12,291 nt of DNA from Planctomycetota bacterium (GTDB taxonomy: Bacteria; Planctomycetota; UBA11346): the NCBI GenBank assembly GCA_024641365.1, contig JAHEDF010000062.1, positions 1 to 12,291 on the forward strand, in the 5' to 3' direction. The notes beneath the pieces are model-generated. The model was given only the letters and a program-made list of their open reading frames with translations, was not told the DNA's origin and did no database searches. Made by a program: the position numbers and the translations under genes. Of this stretch, positions 1 through 7,274 are shown piece after piece; position 1 is the stretch's first letter; every line of letters begins with the position of its first letter.

Positions 1-1
1 T

Positions 2-1216
2 TTACGTGGCTTAGAGTCTGGTCCGGTAAAAATGTCTTTCGACCAACAGGGGCGATTATGGTCCGCACAAGTTGGACGTGGTTGGTTTAGTTACGGCGGT
101 AAACGTACGGCGTTACAATATGCAGAATGGGATGGAAAAACCGTCCCATTTGAAATCCATTCGGCGAGTCTCACAAAAAAAGGATTTAATGTCACGTTTA
201 CCACACCGGTTGGAAACGAAATAAAACCACAGGTTACATCCTGGCATTATCATTATTATAGCACATACGGCTCAAGTCCGGTTGATGAAAAAGATTTGGA
301 AGTCAGTGATGTGGCAGTCTCTGCCGATCGCTTAACTATGTCTTTCACGGTACCGCTCGAAACGAATAAAGTTTATGCGCTTAAATTTCCGGGACTAAAA
401 AACAATCAGGATACAGCACTTCACTTTGATACTATTTTTTATACCCTGAATAAATTACGCCCTGAAAAAGAGGCAAAACTCGGACGTAATGTTGGGTGGA
501 CATTGGTTGGGTCTGGTTGGGAAAGAAACGATAAACGACGTCCTATCCCAGCTGTGGTTGCGCCATTGCCGGAAAATACGTGGCATCTCTCTGCTCCGAA
601 TAACGCCACTATTTTAGATGCGACACAGTGGACGAATACGGCGTGGACATTTGATGCCCAGGGTGTGATGTCGCGCGCGAAAGGAAACAATGAAACCAAA
701 ATGGCTTTAGGTGATGCACGAATTCATGTAGAATTTTGCTTTGAACCGACTAACGACCCTGCCTGGACAGGACAATTATATGGTAATTCCGGTGTATTTC
801 TGATGTCTGGTTATGAATTACAGGTTGTTAACAGTTATAATAATCCAACATTTGCGGATGGTATGTGCGGAGCTATTTACGGGCAGCACCCACCGCGAGT
901 AAATGCCAGCAGAAAACCAGGTGAATGGCAAGGCTACGATATTTTAATGAAAGCGCCGCGTTTTGCTGAAGATGGCAATGTTTTAGAACCATTACGGGCA
1001 ACGGTTTTTTATAATGGCATATTAATACAAGATGATGTGTGGGTTTACGGAGAAGTAGGGAAAAAATATAGCAAACATGGCAAGCGTCCTTTACTTTTAC
1101 AGGATCATAAAGGCACTAAAGTATCATTTAGAAACTTATGGGTAATAGATGATATTGCTTATGATCAATCACTTCCAGCCTTTCGCCAATTATATGGTAA
1201 AAAATTAGCCGAATAA
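2..1216 (+). CDS. Sorbosone-dehydrogenase-like / DUF1080 fusion protein, C-terminal part (5' truncated by window)
   Basis: The reading frame is open to the left edge, so the Met codon at 32 is probably internal and the gene starts outside the window; 404 residues are visible. Counting from that Met, residues 1-140 resemble the C-terminal end of the sorbosone dehydrogenase-like beta-propeller proteins of Planctomycetes and Verrucomicrobia (SGPVKMSFDQQGRLW, then GRGWFSYGGK, PFEIHS and a Y-STYGS motif). Residues about 190-372 form a DUF1080 / 3-keto-disaccharide hydrolase (GH16-like lectin fold) domain, with NSGVFLMSGYELQV, GAIYGQHPPRVNASRKPGEW and TVFYNGILIQDD. The family acts on sugars or polysaccharide breakdown products outside the cytoplasm. 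Any signal peptide, propeller core or haem domain lies outside the window. The gene ends with TAA 4 codons after a GKKLAE tail. The family call is firm; the substrate is unknown. Confidence 0.85.
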   Translation, partial: LRGLESGPVKMSFDQQGRLWSAQVGRGWFSYGGKRTALQYAEWDGKTVPFEIHSASLTKKGFNVTFTTPVGNEIKPQVTSWHYHYYSTYGSSPVDEKDLEVSDVAVSADRLTMSFTVPLETNKVYALKFPGLKNNQDTALHFDTIFYTLNKLRPEKEAKLGRNVGWTLVGSGWERNDKRRPIPAVVAPLPENTWHLSAPNNATILDATQWTNTAWTFDAQGVMSRAKGNNETKMALGDARIHVEFCFEPTNDPAWTGQLYGNSGVFLMSGYELQVVNSYNNPTFADGMCGAIYGQHPPRVNASRKPGEWQGYDILMKAPRFAEDGNVLEPLRATVFYNGILIQDDVWVYGEVGKKYSKHGKRPLLLQDHKGTKVSFRNLWVIDDIAYDQSLPAFRQLYGKKLAE

Positions 1217-1331
1217 TATAGTTGGTGACATAATAATTATTTGTCTTGGATTATGAACTGACCCAAGAGTCTCATTTAAAATCTCTAGATATTTCACGGT
1301 TTCGTATACTAAGGTAAGCGGCAAATAATGT

Positions 1332-1343
1332 TGTCTTAAGACA
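1332..1343. promoter_or_regulatory. Perfect 12-bp palindrome, possible operator
   Basis: TGTCTTAAGACA reads identically on both strands. It is flanked by AATAAT (1324-1329) and ATTATT (1349-1354), which extend the symmetry with uneven gaps. Its centre lies about 64 bp upstream of the start site predicted from the sigma-54 element. That fits an activator or repressor dimer site, though classical enhancer sites for sigma-54 usually lie further upstream. No regulator family is recognised from the sequence. Confidence 0.35.
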
Positions 1344-1375
1344 CGTTTATTATTCCTATTTGCATCTTCCCCATA

Positions 1376-1390
1376 TGGCACGCTATGTGC
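1376..1390 (+). promoter_or_regulatory. Candidate sigma-54 (RpoN) -24/-12 promoter
   Basis: TGGCACGCTATGTGC has the GG (1377-1378) and GC (1389-1390) dinucleotides separated by exactly 10 bases, and matches the consensus TGGCACG-N4-TTGC at all fixed positions but one (G for T in the -12 element). Transcription would begin near 1402, about 10 bases before a strong Shine-Dalgarno sequence. It points at the small ORF and the CheW/kinase operon. Seen directly: the match and spacing. Inferred: that RpoN uses it; the window encodes no enhancer-binding activator. Confidence 0.6.
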
Positions 1391-1424
1391 AAAATGATCA
1401 ATTATCCTGATGGAGGGTAATTTT

Positions 1425-1649
1425 ATGTATACTCAATATGCAAAAAGCCCTACCGCCCACTGCATTTGTATATGCAGTAGACACTTATTAAATTCCTCGT
1501 TTCCGCACGGAGGAACACTCAAAAACTTAGGTTACTATCCCCATCGCTATACGAATAAAGCCAACCGGTGGCATTTCTCATATCAGATTCACCAAATCTT
1601 TATGAATTTATATTCATGTTTGCGTGTCATGTGGGAGATAAAATTATGA
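1425..1649 (+). CDS. Possible 74-aa Cys/His-containing small protein (or structured leader)
   Basis: The ATG at 1425 is preceded by a strong GGAGGG Shine-Dalgarno (1412-1417) at 7-nt spacing. Its TGA overlaps the next gene's ATG as ATGA (1646-1649), and a sigma-54-like promoter lies just upstream; all three are typical of a real first cistron. The peptide begins MYTQYAKSP and contains H12-CICIC-17 and H20, which could ligate metal, and W70 near the end. It has no hydrophobic signal peptide and resembles no family I know. Against it, the composition (many His, Tyr, Cys) looks like translated non-coding DNA, and the Cys codons coincide with a 7-bp RNA hairpin. A second in-frame ATG at 1410 overlaps the Shine-Dalgarno and is less likely. 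Either a small coupled protein or a 240-nt untranslated leader fits. Confidence 0.35.
   Translation: MYTQYAKSPTAHCICICSRHLLNSSFPHGGTLKNLGYYPHRYTNKANRWHFSYQIHQIFMNLYSCLRVMWEIKL
1459..1572 (+). other. Hairpin cluster in the signalling operon leader
   Basis: Three inverted repeats lie between the predicted start site and cheW. The first is ACTGCAT (1459-1465) with ATGCAGT (1472-1478), 7 bp and a 6-nt loop. The second is TTCCTC (1493-1498) with GAGGAA (1510-1515), 6 bp and an 11-nt loop. The third is GCCA (1560-1563) with TGGC (1569-1572) around an ACCGGT palindrome. None has a terminator T-tract. They could control translation of the downstream genes. I compared the region by eye with the common riboswitch classes (c-di-GMP-I, TPP, cobalamin) and found no convincing match. 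Confidence 0.3.
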
Positions 1650-2158
1650 AACCAAATCAAACGCTGATCCTTGGGCGCTCATGTAAGCGCGAAGATCATA
1701 GTTTTATTCTACCAAGCGCAGAAATTGCAAAAGTAACAATGGTACAGTGTTCACCGCCACCACCGTGGGCTCAATCATGGATAGGGGGCCTGACCTGGGT
1801 GGATGCAAATTTAATTGTACTCGTTGATCCGATGAGCCTCCTGTCAATTGAGCGCTCACATTTTCCCCAATTCCCTCAAGTGGTCATTATGAAATCAATG
1901 CCTTTTCAACCACATTGGGCATTGGTTGTGGATTCAATCACCGGAGATGCGGATGATGGTGCGTATGTTAGTTCGTTAGAAATGCAGAGTGATGGGCAGA
2001 CACGACCCGTTTCTTCTTTCTTACCATTCGATTGGCATTGTCCCCAAAACTGGTTTTCCACTGTTGTTAATGATATTGGCAAAGCATTACCATTATTAAA
2101 TGTGAACATTGTGTCAAAAGCAGTTGAAACAGGTTATCGGCTAAATTTTGCAGCATAA
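1646..2158 (+). CDS. Divergent CheW-like adaptor domain protein
   Basis: The start at ATG 1646 is chosen over an upstream in-frame ATG (1568) because GGGAG sits 8-9 nt before it and it overlaps the preceding ORF as ATGA. The 170-aa product is about the size of a single CheW domain. It follows the CheW pattern: FILPSAEIAKV (20-30), a proline run SPPPPW (37-41), a GG-x-V-x-LIVLVDPMSLL stretch (48-66) equivalent to the usual RG-x-PVIDL, WALVVDSITG (91-100) equivalent to GLVVDxV, and a final ALPLLNVNIV (147-156) equivalent to the LLDxxxL end. The conserved Arg of the RG motif is Gly here, so normal CheA/receptor contacts may be altered. CheW proteins couple receptors to CheA kinases at the membrane. 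No CheA or methyl-accepting receptor is encoded nearby; the next gene is a different type of histidine kinase, its likely partner. Confidence 0.7.
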   Translation: MKPNQTLILGRSCKREDHSFILPSAEIAKVTMVQCSPPPPWAQSWIGGLTWVDANLIVLVDPMSLLSIERSHFPQFPQVVIMKSMPFQPHWALVVDSITGDADDGAYVSSLEMQSDGQTRPVSSFLPFDWHCPQNWFSTVVNDIGKALPLLNVNIVSKAVETGYRLNFAA

Positions 2159-2174
2159 ATATGAAACGGTAGCT

Positions 2175-3986
2175 ATGTTTTTAGAAAATCCCACATCACT
2201 AAATGAAGCAAAGAATGAAAAAATTCCGGCTAAATCAAATAATATAAAACCGATTATTCGTAGTATGACGTGGCGCTATCTTATCGCATTAGGTTTAGTT
2301 GCGGTGTTGTCTTGCATGGCATTTATTAGTTTGCAGGCGGTCATCTCTACCCAGGAAACAAGTGCAGCTACCATCAATTATAGCGGAAAACGACGTTATA
2401 TGTCTCACCGCGCGGCTTTATATGCGGTTTTACTTGCAACGGCGAAAACTGAACAAGAGCGCCAATTTAATCGCAAGCAAATGCTCGAAGCAATTTCTAT
2501 GATGGAAGAAGCCCATAATGGGTTAATGCATGGCAATGTTGATTTGGGGTTACCTGGAGGAGCATCACCAGCTATTTCAGCCATCTATTTTGAACAAGAC
2601 CATCCGCTAGAACCATTAGTGCGTAGTTATATTGCGCGTGTTAAAAATTTAGCGCAGATGCCAACTGAAGAATTATCGCAAAATCACCCAGAAGTGCGTT
2701 GGATTACCGAAACGGCTACTGGCTTACTATTAGACCGTCTAGATGCCGTAGTCGCTGAATACCAAACTGAAAGTGAACAAAAAATAGAACGCTTGCAAAT
2801 TTTAGAATCGACAGTTTTTGGCATTACGCTGCTCACTTTAGCAATGGAGGCAATATTTATTTTTAGACCAATGGTTTTGCGGGTTAATCACGAAAGAAAT
2901 CAACTTTTACAATCAGAAGCATCAACACGAGCAATACTTAACAACAGCTATGACGCAATCGTTGTATTGAATCGTGATGGAAAAATATTGTCAGCAAATC
3001 AGGCGGCACTTAAAATGGCTAACAAGTCATTTGATAATATACTACTTGAAAACTTTACTATTTTCAAACTTTCAAATAATGAGTTTAAGCATTGGAAGCA
3101 TTTTCCACTCGGCATTACCAGTGTTAAAAGAGAAACGGATTCGGCCGTCATAGATATTGCATTTACTGAGACCGTTATTGCTGACGAAAAAGTCTATATT
3201 GCGACTATGCGTGAAAGCACAGAACAATTACAGCGCTATGCGCGAGATTTGGAGAGTCGTAATCACGAATTAGATCAATTTGCTTATGTCGCCAGCCATG
3301 ACTTAAAGGCGCCGCTTCGTGCAATAGTGAATTTATCTCAATGGATTTGCGAGGACAGCGTTGGCGATTTAAAGCCGGTTGTTCAGGATCATATTACGAT
3401 GATGCAAGCTCGCGCAAAGCGACTTGAAGCATTAATTGATGGCTTACATAGTTATGCAACGGCGGCACGTCCGGAGGGCGAGCCCGTCGAAGTAGATACC
3501 GGACGATTAGTACATGAAATAATTGAAGAGCATCGTCAAGGCTCATTACCACAAGAACAGAAAAATTTTACTTTTACAGTCGATGATAATATGCCAATCG
3601 TCATTGCTGATAAAGTTCGTCTTTGGCAAGTTTTCACCAACTTAATTGCAAACGCCATTAAACATCACGATAAAACCGATGGAGCGATAGCGGTGCACGC
3701 AAAAATAATTGATGATAAATATGAATTCAGTATTTGTGATGATGGCCCAGGCATTGATCCATCCTATCATAATAAAATATTCACCATTTTTCAAACTTTA
3801 GCAGCAAAAGATGTCAAAGAGAGTCTCGGTCTCGGATTAGCATTAGTCCAAAAGATCGTAAGAGATGTCGGTGGAACCGTGACCGTGAATTCACGTGTTG
3901 GCGCTGGCTCAATTTTTAAATTCACATGGCCATGTCGCCAAGCTTCGATTGTATCAGGGGGGCACCATGCCAGAACGAATGCTTGA
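2175..3986 (+). CDS. Membrane sensor histidine kinase with PilJ/NarX-type sensor and PAS domain
   Basis: The product is 603 aa from ATG 2175; a TTG at 2148 would add 9 residues and overlap the CheW gene, and neither start has a strong Shine-Dalgarno. The order is: a cytoplasmic tail, TM1 (about 34-57), a periplasmic PilJ-type four-helix sensor (58-205) with INYSGKRRYMSHRAAL (67-82) like the NarX/NarQ P-box region, TM2 (213-232), PAS (about 248-345), a dimerisation helix with phospho-acceptor H375 in ASHDLKAPLRAI, and an ATPase domain with N box NLIANAIKHHD (489-499), G1 DDGPGID (522-528) and G2 GLGLALV (552-558). All catalytic motifs look intact. It should autophosphorylate on H375 in response to a periplasmic ligand and pass phosphate to the two REC proteins that follow. 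The 3' end overlaps the next gene by 20 nt. The ligand is unknown; an oxyanion such as nitrate or nitrite is inferred from the P-box-like motif and the neighbouring transporter. Confidence 0.88.
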   Translation: MFLENPTSLNEAKNEKIPAKSNNIKPIIRSMTWRYLIALGLVAVLSCMAFISLQAVISTQETSAATINYSGKRRYMSHRAALYAVLLATAKTEQERQFNRKQMLEAISMMEEAHNGLMHGNVDLGLPGGASPAISAIYFEQDHPLEPLVRSYIARVKNLAQMPTEELSQNHPEVRWITETATGLLLDRLDAVVAEYQTESEQKIERLQILESTVFGITLLTLAMEAIFIFRPMVLRVNHERNQLLQSEASTRAILNNSYDAIVVLNRDGKILSANQAALKMANKSFDNILLENFTIFKLSNNEFKHWKHFPLGITSVKRETDSAVIDIAFTETVIADEKVYIATMRESTEQLQRYARDLESRNHELDQFAYVASHDLKAPLRAIVNLSQWICEDSVGDLKPVVQDHITMMQARAKRLEALIDGLHSYATAARPEGEPVEVDTGRLVHEIIEEHRQGSLPQEQKNFTFTVDDNMPIVIADKVRLWQVFTNLIANAIKHHDKTDGAIAVHAKIIDDKYEFSICDDGPGIDPSYHNKIFTIFQTLAAKDVKESLGLGLALVQKIVRDVGGTVTVNSRVGAGSIFKFTWPCRQASIVSGGHHARTNA

Positions 3987-4389
3987 TGTGTTATTAGTTG
4001 AAGATGATGAAATAGATATGCAAACAGTACGTAGGCATCTTGATGATCCTACGGTGCGTTTACATGTCGCTTTTGACGCTCAATCGGCCATTAATTATTT
4101 AAACAACCGTCATACGCTTCCATCGGATAGAAATAGGTGGTTAATATTAATGGATTTAAATTTGCCAGGAACAAGCGGCTTAGATTTGTTGAACTATATT
4201 CGTGAAACTCCGGATTTGACTCATATCCCAATCGTAATAATCACGACGTCTGCTGATCAACGTGACGTAAAACAAGCGTATGCTCAACATGTCAGTGGTT
4301 ATTTTATAAAACCTTTAGAACCGATGTCATTTCGGCGTCGATTGCGAGCTATTACCACCTACTGGACTGAAAGTGAGATGATTGCATGA
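3967..4389 (+). CDS. Single-domain response regulator (Rcp1-like REC)
   Basis: The ATG at 3967 has GGGGGG 4 nt upstream and lies inside the 3' end of the kinase gene, so translation is probably coupled; the longer frame from 3895 is not needed. The 140-aa product is one receiver domain: acidic pocket E12-D13-D14, phospho-acceptor D63 in LILMDLNLPG, T93-T94 in IITTSA, and K115 in FIKPLEP. It has no output domain, and the loop between helix 2 and strand 3 (about 48-58) is slightly long, as in the Rcp1-type regulators that pair with phytochrome-like kinases. It should take phosphate from the upstream kinase and act through protein contact or as a phosphate sink or relay. Its stop overlaps the next start as ATGA. 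Confidence 0.9.
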   Translation: MPERMLDVLLVEDDEIDMQTVRRHLDDPTVRLHVAFDAQSAINYLNNRHTLPSDRNRWLILMDLNLPGTSGLDLLNYIRETPDLTHIPIVIITTSADQRDVKQAYAQHVSGYFIKPLEPMSFRRRLRAITTYWTESEMIA

Positions 4390-5786
4390 GCTACGACCAC
4401 TTACACGTTATCATTATTGACGATGATGCTGTGGATCGTCAGGCGATAAAACGCATTTTTCAAAAAAGCCGACCGCATTGGCAATTGACGTCTTGTGTCG
4501 ATAAAGCCAGTGGCCTTGAAGCAATTAATGCTGGGCCATGTGATTTAGTATTATTAGACTACATATTACCCGGATCTACTGGGTTGGATGTTTTGCATAG
4601 CTTGGCAGAGATGAAAAAATCTTTACCGGTGGTGGCTTTATCTGGACATGCTGATCAATCTACAGCAATAGACATGCTGAGAATAGGAGCCGCAGATTAC
4701 CTAATAAAAGAAGGACTAACAGCGGAGCGCTTAACAACAACAATTGAAACCGTTGTTGCAGCAGATCGTACTGCCTATGCAGCTCGCCAGCAGGCTATTT
4801 TATTGGAGTCGCTTGCACGTAGCACGGGTGGCGTTGTCGGCACAGAGTTTATGCACCAATTAACCCAACAATTGGCAAAAGCACTGCACATTGATCATGT
4901 TATGATCGTGGAAATTGATGAGCAACACGCAAATGGATTAGCCTTTTGGTCTGAAAACGGATTTCTCTATCCGCGCCAATTTGATCGCCAACATCCATTA
5001 CTATTGGATCTGATAACATCAGGGAAACAATTATTCTCTAAAAACATTAGCATTACTTTTTTAGAAGGTCACGGTTCTATAACGGGTTCATGTTATGCCG
5101 TTCCTGTACAAGATAAATATGGTCAAACAATGGGTGCGCTCCTTTTGATAGATAATAAAATAAATTTGGATAAAACACAGCGCGATGTTATCGCATTATG
5201 TGTTGATCGCATTGGCGCAGAAATTGCTCGTACCCAAGCAGAACAAGCGCTGGCAGAACAGTTGCGCGTTGAACAATCATTATCGCGTTGTGCATGCACG
5301 TTGCTGGCAGACATAGACCCTGAAAAAACCTTAGATAGTGCCTTGCAACACCTCTTGGATACAACTAAAGGTGATGTGCTGTCCGTAAGTATTTCACAAG
5401 TTATGAGCAGAGGTACTTTTCAAGGTACATGCATTAACCGAGTTCAACGCCCTGGAAGCAAAAAGAGTCAAGATGATTCACAAGAGTATTTTCAGGAATG
5501 TTTTGATAGATGGTGGGGGGAATTAAGAAACGATCGTATTATTGCCAGTCCAGTTTCGCTGCTGCCGGGTGATGAAGCATCTATTTTATGTACTGTTGGG
5601 ATTTGTTCGGTTTTGGCCGTGCCTATTCGCTTAAATAAGGAAACAAAAGGTTATCTACGAATTGATCAGTACAGTGATCATCGTTGGTTACGTGAAGAAG
5701 TTGCCATGTTACGAAGTGGGGCAGCTCTGTTAGCCGCTTTTTTAGAACGGCGCGGTGCGTTTCAAATGCAAACGGCGGTGGCCTAA
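4386..5786 (+). CDS. REC-GAF-GAF response regulator without catalytic output
   Basis: The 466-aa product starts at ATG 4386, overlapping the previous stop by 4 nt. Residues 1-125 are a receiver domain (D12-D13-D14, phospho-acceptor D58 in LVLLDYILPG, S86, K108 in YLIKEG). Residues about 150-285 fit a GAF domain (CYAVPVQDKYGQTMGALLLID). A short coiled-coil linker (275-300) follows, and a second GAF domain runs to the end (about 300-455; SVLAVPIRLNKETKGYLRID and a W-x-x-EEV motif). In related proteins such a GAF domain is usually followed by a kinase, GGDEF or similar effector; here the frame stops after VA with nothing beyond. It may bind a small ligand and signal by protein contact. It is the last gene before the convergent hairpin. 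The domain calls are firm for REC and second GAF, fair for first GAF. Confidence 0.85.
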   Translation: MSYDHLHVIIIDDDAVDRQAIKRIFQKSRPHWQLTSCVDKASGLEAINAGPCDLVLLDYILPGSTGLDVLHSLAEMKKSLPVVALSGHADQSTAIDMLRIGAADYLIKEGLTAERLTTTIETVVAADRTAYAARQQAILLESLARSTGGVVGTEFMHQLTQQLAKALHIDHVMIVEIDEQHANGLAFWSENGFLYPRQFDRQHPLLLDLITSGKQLFSKNISITFLEGHGSITGSCYAVPVQDKYGQTMGALLLIDNKINLDKTQRDVIALCVDRIGAEIARTQAEQALAEQLRVEQSLSRCACTLLADIDPEKTLDSALQHLLDTTKGDVLSVSISQVMSRGTFQGTCINRVQRPGSKKSQDDSQEYFQECFDRWWGELRNDRIIASPVSLLPGDEASILCTVGICSVLAVPIRLNKETKGYLRIDQYSDHRWLREEVAMLRSGAALLAAFLERRGAFQMQTAVA

Positions 5787-5835
5787 TTTATTGATAAATA
5801 ATTGTATTTTTAAATGGAGATAATTAATTTAAAAT

Positions 5836-5869
5836 AGGAACGGGCGGCGATAATGGGCCACCCGTTCCT
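5836..5869. terminator. Bidirectional terminator-like hairpin between convergent operons
   Basis: AGGAACGGG (5836-5844) pairs perfectly with CCCGTTCCT (5861-5869), and GGC/GCC pairs inside after one mismatch. AT-rich tracts flank both sides, with the better U-rich run (ATTTTAAATTAATT) following the hairpin on the - strand. It lies in the 100-bp gap between the two converging operons, so it probably ends both transcripts. Confidence 0.75.
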
Positions 5870-5886
5870 GTAACAATTGGCTTAAA

Positions 5887-7191
5887 TTAAAAAGCGATTT
5901 GGGTGTATGCCCAGAACTTGGTGACTTCTTCTACGGATGCCCCACCAATGGTGTTTGTTTCATCACCATCAAAGAATGCGACCTTTGCTCCTAGAAGTAG
6001 TCCTTTAAATTGTGGAACTTTATATTCGATTACGGCATCAAGTTCATTGCCATAGTGGTCCGATATACTTTCCCCTGAAAATGAATGGCCAACGGCCATT
6101 AGCTTTAATTCTTTAGCCATGGGAGGTACATAGGAAATTGTAATATACGTATCTTCTAAACCACCATTTGGTGTCGCAAGAAACAAATCGGCCCACCCAT
6201 TAAATGCATGACCAGTAGCAAGCGGGGTGGTGAACTTTTTGGTTGCCCCATCGCCTTCTAAAACTTCGTATGCAACTTTGATCATAAAGCCGCCAAAGCC
6301 TAGCCCGGCCTCAATTTGATAATAACTGGCATCGTAGCTATTTGGGTTACCGCCATAATCAGATTGGCTCGCATATTCTACCCCATATAAAACTGATAAT
6401 TTATCGGTAGCTTTTATTGCGCCTTGCAGTCTTCCACCAACTGTCGAGCTACTTTGTGCGTTAGGGGCGTCATAATCGAGAAATAATCCGTATAATTGTA
6501 ATTGCCCAATGTCTTTGATAGTCGCAGTTACTGACCCGATATGTGTTTCCATATCGAGACGACCACCAGTAGCATCTTGAGGGACAATTCTATTTACGCG
6601 ATTTACGTAATTGTATCCAATAGCGACACTGTTGCCATCAGCGCTGTAAGGTGTGGTTGAAAAAAATGCTCCATCAAAATTTTGGTGGTCCTGACGCCAT
6701 CCAACATTTCCAACAAGTCGTTGATTTCCAAGTAATATTTCTTTCCGGCCAAAACCGAAAACGCTTTTCCATTTATCTTCTGGGCACGAATATTGCCCAA
6801 AGGCTTGATTCATTTCTACGGTAGGGGTGTCTAGGACGGTCGGGTAAATTGTGTTACCATTTGTCGCACTGCGGTAGTTGTCTTCCCCTACTCCAAATAT
6901 TCCTTCGAATTCAATTAATCCAGACAGTCCTTTAAAAGATTTTGTTTGGTATCCTGCGGTTGTGCGAATAGTTGATGCATTTGCTTGCTTGGTAAAAGTA
7001 GCCTGATCTACATACTCATATCGATAGCGAGCCGATACAGATGCTTTACCGCCAACAAGGGCATCGTGTAATTCACTCAAGAGAGTGGGCGCTGGGGCTG
7101 GTGCAGGTTTATCTTCTGCAAACGCAGGTAGGGGAAGAATAGCGTATCCTAATATAGGAACGATTATTCGTTTAATTTGTGGAATAGACAT
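5887..7191 (-). CDS. Outer-membrane beta-barrel porin-like protein
   Basis: The product is 434 aa. AAGGA lies 6 nt before the ATG. The N-terminus is a Sec signal peptide (MSIPQIKRIIVPILGYAILP, cleavage likely after AFA at residue 25), followed by a proline-alanine linker. The mature chain alternates polar and hydrophobic residues with many Gly, Tyr and Asn, as in beta-barrels (for example ASVSARYRYEYVD, VAIGYNYVNRVN, GLLLGAKVAFFDG), and ends in aromatic Phe (YTQIAF), the usual outer-membrane assembly signal. It resembles porins of the alginate-export/OprD-like type found in Gram-negative bacteria. It lies 83 nt downstream of the ABC ATPase on the same strand, so it may supply the transporter's substrate through the outer membrane. 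Substrate specificity cannot be read from the sequence. Confidence 0.8.
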   Translation of the reverse strand: MSIPQIKRIIVPILGYAILPLPAFAEDKPAPAPAPTLLSELHDALVGGKASVSARYRYEYVDQATFTKQANASTIRTTAGYQTKSFKGLSGLIEFEGIFGVGEDNYRSATNGNTIYPTVLDTPTVEMNQAFGQYSCPEDKWKSVFGFGRKEILLGNQRLVGNVGWRQDHQNFDGAFFSTTPYSADGNSVAIGYNYVNRVNRIVPQDATGGRLDMETHIGSVTATIKDIGQLQLYGLFLDYDAPNAQSSSTVGGRLQGAIKATDKLSVLYGVEYASQSDYGGNPNSYDASYYQIEAGLGFGGFMIKVAYEVLEGDGATKKFTTPLATGHAFNGWADLFLATPNGGLEDTYITISYVPPMAKELKLMAVGHSFSGESISDHYGNELDAVIEYKVPQFKGLLLGAKVAFFDGDETNTIGGASVEEVTKFWAYTQIAF

Positions 7192-7210
7192 AGTTGTCCT
7201 TAGAAACGTG

Positions 7211-7244
7211 CCTCATGTCATCCACTGGCCACACACCAATGAGG
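7211..7244. repeat. Inverted repeat between the ATPase and porin genes
   Basis: CCTCAT (7211-7216) and ATGAGG (7239-7244) form a 6-bp stem around a 22-nt loop that itself contains TGG/CCA pairing. There is no T-tract, so it is more likely an mRNA processing or stability element than a terminator. Weakly supported. Confidence 0.3.
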
Positions 7245-7274
7245 AGACAGCACAAAATGGTGATAAGATAGAGC

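Larger units (their letters stand above)
1217..1424. other. Intergenic region with promoter signals
   Basis: No coding frame is convincing here. It holds a weak 6-bp stem (TCTTGG 1244-1249 with CCAAGA 1263-1268) that could mark the 3' end of the preceding transcript but lacks a T-tract. It also holds a perfect 12-bp palindrome and a sigma-54-type promoter, both listed separately. The layout is that of a control region for the signalling operon downstream. Confidence 0.6.

Noticed and set aside
439..699. ORF on the - strand inside the DUF1080 gene
   Set aside because: It lies wholly in a well-supported gene on the other strand and resembles no family.
1500..1580. Possible c-di-GMP-I (GEMM) riboswitch, from CGCACGG...AAAGCC...CCGG fragments in the leader
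   Set aside because: The order and spacing of the fragments do not give the paired P1/P2/P3 architecture, and the downstream GGUAGGUAGCGGGG-like block is missing. A covariance-model search would decide.
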